Program-made: the position numbers and the translations under genes
NCBI GenBank assembly: GCA_963920635.1
Contig: OY987298.1
Span: 109,807,309-109,871,308 of the forward strand
Length of the DNA: 64,000 nt
DNA from: Pseudeuparius sepicola
Taxonomy: Eukaryota; Arthropoda; Insecta; Coleoptera; Anthribidae
Direction of reading: 5' to 3'
The notes under the pieces: model-generated
Database searches by the model: none
What the model was told of the DNA's origin: nothing
Seen by the model: only the letters and a program-made list of their open reading frames with translations
In this document: one piece after another, positions 54,312 to 64,000 of the stretch
Position numbering within the stretch: the first letter of the stretch is position 1
Layout: every line of letters starts with the position of its first letter

Positions 54312-54830
54312 TTTCTGTCAAACCTGTCTCAAACTGTGGCGAAAATATAGGTCTACGATTCGTATGGACAATTTTTTTGTTTTTAATTGTAGTTTTTTAA
54401 TGGTAACAAAAATACTCCTTCAAATACTCCCGAGAAAATGAAACGGTAGCATTTTTGTAAATTTTACAAGTACCAACAATGTTTTTTAAAAAAATTGTCC
54501 ATACGAATTGTTCCTCCATCTTTTAGTTACATTTTGGTAAAAAAATCGAATTTCTGGAACTGAAAATAAAAAAGTAGATCGACTTCTAGAAAAACACTGC
54601 AAAGCCGAAATCAATATGAATACACCGTGCCCCCACTCCTGCCTTCTCCTCAAGCGAGTTTCCGTAGAGGGGACACTAAATAGACAAAGATAGGTACAAT
54701 ATGTTCGCCCGTTAGCCGTCGCACTCTTGTTTCCGCTTATCGTGTTTTACAAGCTTTTTTATTTAATTTCACCTGTTAGCAGCGTCCAGAGAATACTACT
54801 ATTATTGTGTGGGTCGAATCTTGCAAGCTG
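54312..54830. repeat. Insert with a short inverted pair
   Basis: TTCGTATGGACAATTTTTTT (54358) is inverted at 54490-54509. Otherwise no feature is recognised up to the composite repeat that begins at 54830. Confidence 0.4.
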
Positions 54831-55560
54831 AATTAGAACCACTTGATGACATCCGATTGAGCTGAAATTTTGCATACACCTTTAGTTCCGGTGACAATGC
54901 AATATGCAATACTCAATATTGTAATACTTTCTACTTTCTAATACTTAATATGGGTATCAAATGAAAGGGGTTGACGAGTACAAAATAATAAGATAAGTGA
55001 CGTCATACTAAATCCAATATGGCGGACTAAATTTCTTTACCACTCTCCTGATATGGGAATCAAATATGTACTAAAAGCACAAAATAAAATAAAAGATAAA
55101 AACCTTTTTAAAAACAAGCTTTTATTTAAGCCATGTACTAAAACGAATAAAATGAAATAAATCATGTACTACATCGAATAAAATAAAATAAAATAAGTCT
55201 AGGTTTTTGTTAGAATAATTCAGTGCCAAATTGCGCCAAGTCGTTTTTGTAATTTAAAAAGCTTGTCGCAAGAAATGTTCATAGAAAGTAGGTACCAATT
55301 AATTTTAATATACAGTGATTGGTTGATAAGCAAATACCTACTTGCCAAAGTATGTATTTTCTTTAGAATTCGCGAGACTAGCTTTTTGATTTACAAAAAT
55401 TTGTCGCAATTTGGCATTGAATTATCTTAACGAAAACCTATATTTATTTTATTTTATTCCTTTTAGTAGATACAAGACGAAGGTATTTTATTTTATTCGT
55501 TTTAGTACATGACTTAAATAAAAGTTTGTTTTTAAAAAGGTTTTTTATCTTTTATTTTTT
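54830..55560 (-). repeat. Dispersed composite repeat, inverted copy of 35400-36510
   Basis: Read on the minus strand this matches 35400-35760 and 36420-36510 (GGATGTCATCAAGTGGTTCT, AGTACATGGCTTAAATAAAA, CAATTGGCGC..GAATTAT-like words). It lacks most of the ~120-bp satellite units. It lies inside the MULE interruption. Confidence 0.65.
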
Positions 55561-56511
55561 ATTATCTACAATAGTTATCTAGCCGAATCTTGATTGAAGG
55601 CTTCTATAGGCTGAATTTGATGTTTCTGAAATTCTTCCCAATGGAATTCACAAGTATATAAAACCATAAATGCAATATTTTAAATTTTGGTTGTGTTAGT
55701 TCGTCTTTATGTACAGGGAGATCATTTTTATACGCCCAGCCTCTCTTAGTGGAAAACGGTCGAAGATAAGGAGATATTATATTATATGGGAGATGATATA
55801 GGGTGTATAAAGGAATAAATTGGCCTCATGTAGCGACTCTCTGCTAATACGACGCTAGGCGTCGCGTTGCGGCGCCAAGAAATATTTTTTCCCACCAACA
55901 TACCATTTTTGTTACATCATTCAAAATCCCTTAGGGTAGTTTATTCATTTACACACTGCCCTAAAAAAGGGTAAAAACTAACAACCCCTATTATTTTTTT
56001 TCCTCGAACTTTTTTGTGGGTCATTTTTACATATAACAAAAATATGATTTGTGTAGCCCTTTTATTATGGACATATCATTTTGGGCATCTACTGTAACAT
56101 TATATTTTTGTTTTTTTAATGTTCAATAATAGTACATTATACACTTAGTTTGAGAAGTGAGCCATTAAATAATGGCCTTCTCAACCGAAGTGTCTATAGT
56201 TTTTTTTTACTAATAACATTGAAATACTGCCACATTTTACATATTTGATTAGATTTTGATATTTTAGTCATTTCTCGCTTTTTTCAAATACTTCGAAAGC
56301 CTGGGAGTTCAGTTGTCAAGCTGATAAAATGAAAATAATTTTTAAATGTCATATAGAAAATTGTTCATTATTTACCTAGGTATTTTTTTATTATCATTAT
56401 TATATAGCCAATAAAAGTGGGGTGCCTTTTTGGCATTTGGACTGGGAAAAATTTTAAAATGAAAATTTTATACCTAAATATAGACGTCGCGATTTTTTGG
56501 AAAAACAGATG

Positions 56512-56650
56512 GAGCCAAAATTGACGAAGTTATATTTAAAACGTTTGCTCCCGGAATTGGTAGATCCGACCACAACACATCTAAAGAGGCACAAAGTAGT
56601 AAAAGAAAAAAGTAATAGAAATCCAAAATACCACATAGATATAGCATAAC
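56512..56650 (+). other. Short open frame starting MEPKLTKLYLKRLLPEL
   Basis: A 46-codon frame begins ATG at 56508-56513 and ends TAA at about 56648. It is rich in Lys and Leu. The frame is open for another ~16 codons upstream of the ATG. I recognise no family, and it may be a stray exon of a lost element or chance. It lies within the insert that splits the MULE gene. Confidence 0.2.
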
Positions 56651-56798
56651 CTACCTACCTACTGTGGAAATAATAATTTATTGAAACACTGTTCTACTTT
56701 GGCTGTTTGATTGATAGGAATAATAATTTCATGTCAGAAAAAATTGTAAAAAGTTATAAAAAAATTTCTTTCCAATTCAGTGCACTTATCAGAAAAAC

Positions 56799-58110
56799 AA
56801 TGGACTAATACACCACTTTTTTTATTATTTGCTCATCGGATAGTATTGGGTGAGATATACTTGCTGTATTTATTTTTATTTTTTTTTCGCCCCCGTTTTG
56901 CCGCAATTAATTTTTAAAGTTCAATATACGTAACTACCTGTTGGATTTTATTTTTCCCTAAATTTACCGCCGTGGCACCAGGTTTGGCAACGCCGCACCT
57001 CAATGCCAAGCTGTCAGCCTGCGAGAACATAAACATAACCTATTTTGTGGCGTCACAAATCGGAACATCGGATCCCGCGGCCCGCGTGTTTTACAAGCTT
57101 TTATTTTTTATGATTTGAACTATTTTCACCATTCATTCTAATAATCCATGACGGAAATGAACCATTCTATTTTGCTGAGGAAAATGCTGGGAGCACTAGG
57201 TATTGGTATTGATGATTCGGACGTTATGCTGGTTGGTTTACAAAACTTTTTTTTTTATTGGAAACAAGTCGATTTTATCTATAAAACGACACAATTCGTA
57301 AGTACCTAACTGAACTTGCACAAATTAGATATCTAGACTTGCTGATATATTAAAGACAATAAAGAACCAACCAGGGGTAACATTTTAGCTGAAGATTTTA
57401 GATTAGTGGCTCTGCCAAACGATTTTTTACTTGTTATCAAGTATATTCCAGCGACTGCTAGTTGTTTGAAAAAACTGATGATATTTTAGCCTCAATACCT
57501 AGTGTCACAGAATAAATAGCTTCACAACAGAAGCGTCCATAAGGACGTGTCAAAAGGATGCTCGCTTTGACGCGAAATATCTTCTAAAGGGATAAACATT
57601 GTGCATTTTGTTTGATTTTACATTAATCCACATTGCAAAGAGATTGTATTAGGACCAAATTTATGTACAAGTTATTGGTTATTTTCCTGTAAATTGAAAT
57701 GGAGGCTCGCTTATTTTTGACACGTCTTTATGGACGCTTCTGTTGTGAAGCTATTTATTCTGTGCTAGTGTTAATCAACAGCATTGATTGGTTATAAACT
57801 AAACTGAGAAAAGTCAATCCTCTAGACGTCAAGCACATACCTGGTCCGAATATAAAAAATGTATTACTTTAATTTCATGAGCCCTTACTTACAGAATTAA
57901 GTTAGTAGTTAGACCTGCATCGGTTCAAAAATGTAACGCTAGAATATTGGAGAAGGTGCCAGTTCTTGGTGATGTTAGAAACATAACATGTAAAACGCAA
58001 TAAAGCCAAGTTTTCAGTCGAAAAACTTTATTGTCATAGCTTGAACTATTTTAGACCCATTTAGGTAAATTATATTGTGATTGCCGAAGCATCCTCATAA
58101 AAAATGACAT
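56799..58110 (+). repeat. ~1.2-kb repeat, copy at 62988-64000
   Basis: The sequence from ACAATGGACTAATACACCAC (56798) recurs at 62989 and beyond, nearly unchanged (offset about 6190), until the window ends. The first copy contains a complete 259-bp MITE; the second has lost its right part. Both contain ATGACGGAAATGAACCATTC, opening a ~50-codon frame that would reach a GTAAGT donor in this copy but is shifted in the other by a T-run length change (10 against 8). I cannot name the repeat or the frame. Confidence 0.8.
57506..57764. mobile_element. 259-bp MITE with 7-bp target duplication
   Basis: The ends CACAGAATAAATAGCTTCAC and GTGAAGCTATTTATTCTGTG are exact inverses, and inversion continues for ~46 bp (AACAGAAGCGTCCATAA..GACGTGTCAAAA). 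The target CTAGTGT is present at 57499-57505 and 57765-57771. In the second repeat copy (63695 on) only the left ~80 bp remain and the deletion also removed flanking DNA. Confidence 0.85.
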
Positions 58111-60600
58111 AATTCTTTAGGATTTTTTCACTATACATATTATATACCTATTTTTTCTGGAAAATAAATTTTCATAAGCATATTTTGTGATTGTGGTTAA
58201 TGGAAGTTAAAAATAAAAAAATATAATGCAGCAGCCGGCCAAAAATTAAGATTTCTTTAATTTGCAAGAAAAAAAAACATTATTTTGCATTCTATGGCAA
58301 AACCCCAAATAAGTTATCTATTAAATTTAGTGAAAATATTCCAAAATCAAATAATAGTTTTCATGTCGCATGCACAGAGTGCAACAAACTGGATATTTTT
58401 TTGGGGGGTTTCTTCTATTCTGCGAAGAGATAGACAAAGAGTAGGTAGGTGTACTGTGCTCGATTTTTGAGGGCAGTGGAAAGCAGTTGAATCTCAAAAT
58501 CTTGATTCGTTTTGGAGATACAGGGCATTTTTCGTTTTTTAACATGTCAGACAGTCCCTCCTTGTAATATGTTTTGATTTTTGCCAAAAATCTTCTGTCA
58601 TACTACTCCAATGTATAATAATTATTGAGGTATGTCGGTATGTCTTTGTCAACTAAATCCTGTAAGGTAGACCTTCATATTTTTTTATTGCACTTGTGTT
58701 GACTTTTTCCAATATAACAATCTACTGATGTTGTCCATGATTCTTCGCTATTTCCAGGAAGTCAGCTTACATTCATCTAAAATAAGTTTCCCATTAATAT
58801 CTGCAAAAATTTTACAAGCGTGCTTAGTTCTATTAGTTGACAAAGTTAATGTCATTAGTGCAGAAAAGTACAACTTTCCGCATCAAAATGGATGCGACAA
58901 AGTGTACTACTACGGACTTAATTAATTAAATACTTCATTAGATCATACAAGAAAAAAATACCCGCAAAAAGTAGTCATTGACGGTCAAGCACTTGATATC
59001 GAATGAAACTCTGCTGTCGAACTTGCATTGACTTTAGATTATTTAAATTAGTTCTGAATCATGGCTTTCACATGTAGATATTAACGATCGTTTTTACAAA
59101 CGCATGATTTCTTGTTTTGATAATCGATTTCAACATTGGGCTGTGCGACACCCCCACGCCCCCTCCCCCATATCTTAACTATAGGTATATACACAATAAG
59201 TATTTCTTTACTGTACTAGCAACTAAACTAGAAGCACACAAAGCTGTATCTACGTATGTGCCACGATGTATGATCCTCGTACATCGTGGTATGTGCATAA
59301 TTTAGGACTAATCTGCTTATGTTGGGTAATTACAACATAATATACCTACTTCCACAACTATTCAGTTGAATTTCTTCATTTTTTAACCACAGTATCATTA
59401 ACATTTTTCTTATTAGTTTTGTGCTCGGGGGTAATTTTTGCCTTAACCGGGCATTATGCATTCATTGCTATGTTCTTTCCTCTGCGTGTCTCCAATAACA
59501 TTGTTACCATAATATTTATTCTCTAGTCTACCTAAAACCAGAATTTAAGCTATATCATCATCATTAAGCAATATTAAAACAATATACAAATCAAATAACA
59601 AACATACCTCTTCATTTCTCCATGTTTTGCTCCCCGTTTTTATTGATAAAATTGACACACCATATCAAAATCTATGCAAGGCAAGTTATCAGGACAAGCT
59701 TTAACAAATCTTGTCTTCATTATAAACCGAAAAAATAAAGTATTCACAGCAAGATTCTTTTAAAACTGAGAATATAATTTATTTAGTTTTCACTAAGGTT
59801 ATTAACCTTGGTTTCGGCGTTCCGCGGGCGAAAGTGAGGTTATATGCAAAGTGCGGCGTTGCCGACGATTTTCTTTAAAGCATTGAGTAATATGTCATCT
59901 GTCATATTTTATAGGGGGCATCTAATAAGTTCAGAATGGGATCAGTAAAATCCAAATATTTCATTGAAATGCTACGAAATTTGATTATTTCTCATCAGGC
60001 GCATACAAACTGAATCTAATAATTTGCCTGGGAATGCTTGGTTATATAAAAAAGACGAAATAAGTACTAAGAAAATAGCAGGTACTTATTGAAATTAGGG
60101 ATCGTGACGTCACATTCCCTACTTTTGCGACCGTTTTTTTCAATTTTTGAGCAAACTAATGGGAAAAAAAATCTGTTGGTTGGGTTTCGTGATTATCTAG
60201 ACATGTTTTACAAATTCCAAGGCAAAAAATTATTTTTCATTCCTAAGTATACTTGTCCATTATTATTGCATAGAAAATATCGAAATATACAGACAAAACT
60301 TGTTTTTTTTTATTAATTTCTATAACCCAATTTTCCGCAAGGCACTGAAGAAAAAACAGGGTTAGTAAATAACAAAAAAGACCCGAAAAGATACTTTCGG
60401 AATTCGTACAAATAGGGGTAGGTATGTGTTTAATATTTACATATGTGTTTAATATTTATATTTTCTCAACAATAGCCCAACAAATACACAAACCGAGTCA
60501 ACAACAAAACGCCATGAAGTAGTCAGGTTGCAGCCCTACAACTTTTGTATTTGATATTTTTTTCTAAGTTGATAAATAAAAAAGTTATGAAGTGGCCTAA
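58110..60600. other. Interval without recognised genes
   Basis: The sequence is AT-rich and part of the MULE interruption. CCACGATGTA and TACATCGTGG (59261-59290) form a perfect 10-bp hairpin with a 9-base loop. Nothing else is supported. Confidence 0.35.
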
Positions 60601-60604
60601 TTTC

Positions 60605-60835
60605 GCGGAATCACCCTGTACACCGGCGCCCTTCCGACCGATTCAGCTCTCGGCTGCCTGGCGGTCCGACTCGCTCGGGTCCGAAAAAACGTCGTCCCTC
60701 GTCTGACACCGTTCCTCGCGCTAAACGCGCCGCCGGTGAGAGGGGAAGGGACGAGAGTGCGTAGTGAGGGGTGACGAGAGGAGAATATTCCTGAGATTGG
60801 AGCCGGTCGTCGCGACCGTTAATTTTAGATCTTGT
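60605..60835. other. GC-rich island
   Basis: A ~230-bp GC-rich stretch (CACCGGCGCCC..CGCGCCGCCGGTGAGAG..GTCGTCGCGACCG) follows a mariner-like CACCCTGTACA end at 60612. It breaks off just before the MULE coding resumes at about 60847, so it is the last part of the insertion. A 78-codon minus-strand frame in it has no family signal; rRNA was considered and not supported. Confidence 0.4.
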
Positions 60836-60846
60836 CTGCACGGTCA

Positions 60847-61323
60847 TGACTCTTAAAAAGACAGACCCTTACATTCAATACAAGTACAACCAAGGCCCTT
60901 GAAAATTTATCAAATCAAAAAATAAAGCAAGTTTGTACAAAATTTAGTGATCTGAATACCTTTTATAATGAATTGCGCACAGTTATGAAAGTAATGCGTA
61001 ATGAAAAAGATCACAAAGCTTACATGATATTGACAAAACATATTGTAACTAACTTTGACAAAAACTCAGATAAAGACAGATACACTAAGTTAGTGACACC
61101 ATATGCACTAAATTTTATAATAGAACAAATAAATTTATCAGAAAAAGTGAAATTTTCCGAGATCGAGGAAAATGGCAAATTTTTAGTAAAGAGGACGAAT
61201 GAAACTTTGATTGTGACTATTGTTGAATGCCAGTGTTCCTTCTGGATGAATATGAAGCTTCCATGTAAACATATATTAGCAGCAAGAAGAACAACAAATA
61301 TCCCTTTAATCGATGAACGGTGA
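60847..61323 (+). pseudogene. MULE (ZSWIM3-like) transposase, C-terminal SWIM part
   Basis: From about 60850 the frame reads TLTFNTSTTKALENLSNQKI, then ELRTVMKVMRNEKDHKAYM and TPYALNFIIEQINLSEKVKF, ending with the SWIM zinc finger CQC..PCKHILAARR (C-x-C-xn-C-x-H) and a stop at 61321-61323. SWIM fingers are typical of the C terminus of MULE and ZSWIM proteins. It completes the gene whose front is at 52974-54190, in the same orientation and within the same pair of inverted ends. It has no start codon of its own. Confidence 0.75.
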
Positions 61324-61690
61324 CTTAGCGCAAGCGCGGTAAACTCATCAGGTTTTGCCATTCATGGTAATTTAAATAAAAAGTACAAGTAATAATGTGG
61401 ACTTTTGCCTATAGTGGACCGCAAGTGAACCATTATTGGCCCATTGGTGTTTTCTTCTCATATTTCCATCGGTAGTATTCCAAGAAATGGGCCATTGAAG
61501 GCTAACCAATCCCATCACAAATCCATCAATTACAGCAATGGCCCATTAAAAATCCAGAAGTTGAGTGTTTGTTGGGATATTTGTTTTACGTAATTAAAAA
61601 CCATTTTTTATTTCAAATAATAAATAATTTTTATTTTAAATACCCTTTATTACAATTTTGAGGAAGGAACAAGGAACCTATACCTATGTG
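61324..61690 (+). other. 3' region of the MULE element
   Basis: This is AT-rich non-coding sequence between the transposase stop and the right inverted end. Several GGCCCATT words (61440-61550) repeat. AATAAA-type signals are present, none decisive. Confidence 0.4.
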
Positions 61691-62034
61691 CTGCAGCCGG
61701 CAGAATAAAAAAAAACTGCCGACCAGTCGGTCGAACATAAAAAAAAACCTATTCTGCCGAATGGTTGGCAGAATAGACACTCCCCATGGAAAATACATTG
61801 TTTTTATCGTAAAATCGATGAAATGTTTGGAATTGAAAGTACAAAAAAAGGTAGAAAAACTCGCTTGTTCGAAAAAGTAATTACCCACTCATCTAAAAGC
61901 CTTCTATTGAAAAGGTACAAAAAAACTTCCATTAGTTAAAAATATATTAGTATTTAAATTTTCAAACCTCTCTCCTGAAAACTAGACTTTTGTCAGTTAC
62001 AATGTTTTTACATGCGTGTATCGAAATGTTTAAA

Positions 62035-62985
62035 TTGTTGTGAATTTAGCTTACCTTGCACGATCTTTTGGAAAAGAAAAAAGTGATTTTTGTCCACCAC
62101 TTCTGGTGGAACAATGCAGGTAAACACATTTATGGCCAGGCATGCTTTAAATTTAGAATATAATAAGTATAACTATTAGACCACCTTATTATATTATATT
62201 AATGATTGGCAACACAAACACAGATTGACACAGAGCATTGAGGTAGTTAAATTCTGTGACATATTCATTGAGGTAGTATGGGGGGAGGCGCCATAGTCAT
62301 AACATTACTTTGTCGCATATTATAGCAAACGAGTTCAGGGGGTGCGGCTAAGTCTGTGATCCACGCCAGGGTCTGATTAAACAGTATTCCTAGTAAAATT
62401 ATAAAAAATGTAAAAAAACGAAAACTAACAACGACGAAATCAAAATCAAAGCTGGGTTTAGTCAGTCAGTCAGTGACATGCCTAGAGTAGTTATAAATGT
62501 AATATTTTTCTTTTCATAAAGTACCAAAGTGCATATTATAAATTATATTGATACGGCTCTGTCTATTGTTTACATTACCTGTGAAATGTAATTCCTGTGA
62601 ATTTCTTTTTGTCCACTTTACAACGTACAGCACATGACATATTTATTTCCAGAGGTCAATAGCTCGCAATAACAAGGAAAACTGCACTTTTAGCCACTTT
62701 TAATGCACTTTTAGCACCATCGAATTGATAAGTACAATGGAAGTCGCACAGGTACCACTTTCATTGTTGTTTGTGGCAGCCAACTCTAGAGAGATAGGTT
62801 TCAAATGGCAATAAGTAAGACAAGGACGCCTAATGAACGTGTCAGCTGATTCAGGCAAAGGAGGTATATAGGGATGTTGCATATAAATGGGCGAATTTAA
62901 TGGGCATGTTCCTTAATTCTCTTTATTGTATGATCTGTATTCCGAAATTCGGGGCTTGTTTGTAGGAATGAGAATTTTTCTATAT
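62035..62985. other. Interval without recognised genes
   Basis: I see no gene. ATTGAGGTAGT occurs twice (about 62238 and 62268), and two short CAGT repeats lie near 62460. Confidence 0.35.
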
Positions 62986-62987
62986 AA

Positions 62988-64000
62988 CCACAATGGACTA
63001 ATACACCACTTTTTTTTATTTGCTCATCGGATAGTATTGGGTGAGATATACTTGCTATATTTTTTTAAATTTTTTTTCGCCCCCGTTTTGCCGCAATTAG
63101 TTTTTAAAGTTCAATATACGTAACTACCTGTTGGATTTTATTTTTCCCTAAATTTACCGCCATGGCACCAGGTTTGGCAACGCCGCACCTTAATGCCAAG
63201 CTGTCAGCCTGCGAGAACATAAACATAACCTATTTTGTGGCGTCACAAATCGGAATATCGGATCTCGCGGCCCCGCGTGTTTTACAAGCTTTTATTTTTT
63301 ATGATTTGAACTATTTTCACCATTCATTCTAATAATCCATGACGGAAATGAACCATTCTATTTTGCTGAGGAAAATGCTAGGAACACTAGGTATTGGTAT
63401 TGATGATTCGGACGTTATGCTGGTTGGTTTACAAAACTTTTTTTTATTGGAAACAAGTCGATTTTATCTATAAAACGACACAATTCGTAAGTACCTAACT
63501 GAACTTGCACAAATTAGATATCTAGACTTGCTGATATATTAAAGACAATAAAGAACCAACCAGGTGTAACATTTTAGCTGACGATTTTAGATTAGTGGCT
63601 CTGCCAAACGATTTTTTACTTGTTATCAAGTATATTCCACCGACTGCTAGTTGTTTGAAGAAACTGATGATACTTTAGCCTCAATACCTAGTGTCACAAA
63701 ATAAATAGCTTCACAACAGAAGCGTCCATAAGGACATGTGTCAAAAGGATGCTCGCTTTGACGCGAAATATCTTCTTAGCACTTACCTGAGCCCTTACTT
63801 ACAGAATTAAGTTAACAGTTAGACCTGCATCGGTTCAAAAATGTAACGCTAGAATATTGGAGAAGGTGCCAGTTCTTGGTGATGTTAGAAATATAACATG
63901 TAAAACGCAATAAAGCCAAGTTTTCAGTCGAAAAACTTTATTGTCATAGCTTGAACTATTTTAGACCCATTTGGGTAAATTATATTGTGATTGCCGAAGC
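62988..64000 (+). repeat. Second copy of the 56799-58110 repeat, cut by the window end
   Basis: It matches 56797-58090 apart from a deletion of ~290 bases: the MITE (63695-63776) is cut after its left part and the sequence rejoins at GAGCCCTTACTTACAGAATT. Small changes include TGGGAGCAC to TAGGAACAC and a shorter T-run. It lies outside the MULE, so this family is dispersed, and the copy inside the MULE is probably one part of the interrupting insert. Confidence 0.8.

Larger units (their letters stand above)
52726..61784 (+). mobile_element. 9059-bp MULE-type transposon with 9-bp target duplication
   Basis: The ends GGGAGTGTCTGCCGACC and the inverse of GAATAGACACTCCC match, and inner blocks such as TTCGGCAGAATAGGTTTTTT and CGACCGACTGGTCGGCAG are inverted at both ends (52747-52800; 61705-61760). 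The target CATGGAAAA is repeated exactly at 52717-52725 and 61785-61793. A 9-bp duplication and a transposase with MULE and SWIM domains identify a MULE-type element. It is interrupted by about 6.6 kb of other repeats (about 54190-60847). Confidence 0.9.
51468..62030. repeat. Foldback element whose right arm is split by a MULE
   Basis: Bases 51468-51900 recur inverted in two pieces: 52559-52725 and 61785-62030. Shared words include CGATACACGTATGTAAAAAC (51468), GGCTTTTAGATGAGTGGGTA (51589) and TCGTTTGATCTAACATATAC (51813). The left arm shows the uninterrupted site TTTCCATGGTCCCATTTTA (51702), where the right arm carries the 9059-bp MULE-type element. The centre (51900-52559) includes a GC-rich patch (52440-52510). 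No coding is seen in the arms. Confidence 0.85.

Noticed and set aside
60605..60835. rRNA fragment or CpG-island promoter
   Set aside because: I found no rRNA core motif and no adjacent gene; it is the end of the insert in the MULE.

Overview
The window reads as a stretch of a large, AT-rich, transposon-dominated arthropod nuclear genome, most likely an insect. The reasons are interrupted transposase genes with GT..AG introns, P-like/THAP, piggyBac, hAT, MULE/ZSWIM-like and Tc1/mariner-like DNA elements, Penelope-like and R4/Dong-like retroelements, and no bacterial operon layout. Frequent TAGGTA/TACCTA words are reminiscent of hemipterans such as aphids, but I cannot fix the order. Almost everything apart from one gene is mobile DNA or its remains, often nested.

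Layout. 1-9812 is a head-to-tail tandem duplication of a 6109-bp unit (junction 3703|3704) carrying THAP-exon P-like relics, a nested mariner-type MITE and the 3' end of a LINE. 9508-11800 holds the rest of that LINE (minus strand), broken by a 297-bp MITE with a 7-bp target duplication. 13.7-14.7 kb is a satellite that switches orientation, hit by a related MITE. 14.9-16.3 kb is a Penelope-like relic. 19.6 kb has the end of a piggyBac transposase. 24.65-28.1 kb is an R4/Dong-like LINE with 5' tandem monomers, cut inside its RT gene by a 1029-bp hAT-type element with an 8-bp target duplication. 28.9-31.3 kb is a nest of LINE end, GACGTC-rich element and tRNA-like sequence.

31501-34863 is the one long intact gene: a single-exon 1120-aa protein with an N-terminal Cap4/Mrr-like nuclease candidate (D59, Q77-x-K79), a complete NACHT NTPase and C-terminal ankyrin repeats. 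It has a TATA box upstream and a poly(A) signal downstream. This architecture resembles bacterial antiphage STAND/NACHT nucleases more than vertebrate NLRs and is the most interesting item here.

35.4-36.5 kb is a dispersed repeat with a ~120-bp satellite. 37.4 kb is another MITE of the CGTTGA family. 38.4 kb and 47.9 kb carry two inverted copies of a tRNA-derived SINE-like repeat. 39.5-42.7 kb is a broken THAP/P-element-type transposase gene with recognisable exons and an 897-bp foldback MITE in an intron. 42845-44891 is a 2047-bp transposon with ~200-bp inverted ends and an exact 8-bp target duplication, coding a protein I cannot assign to a transposase family. 45.1-47.7 kb is a 2.6-kb palindrome, and 48.9-50.2 kb a second foldback cluster. 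51.5-62.0 kb is a foldback element whose right arm was split by a 9059-bp MULE-type transposon (9-bp target duplication, ZSWIM-like transposase), itself interrupted by about 6.6 kb of other repeats. A repeat inside that insert (56.8-58.1 kb) recurs at 62.99 kb to the window end.
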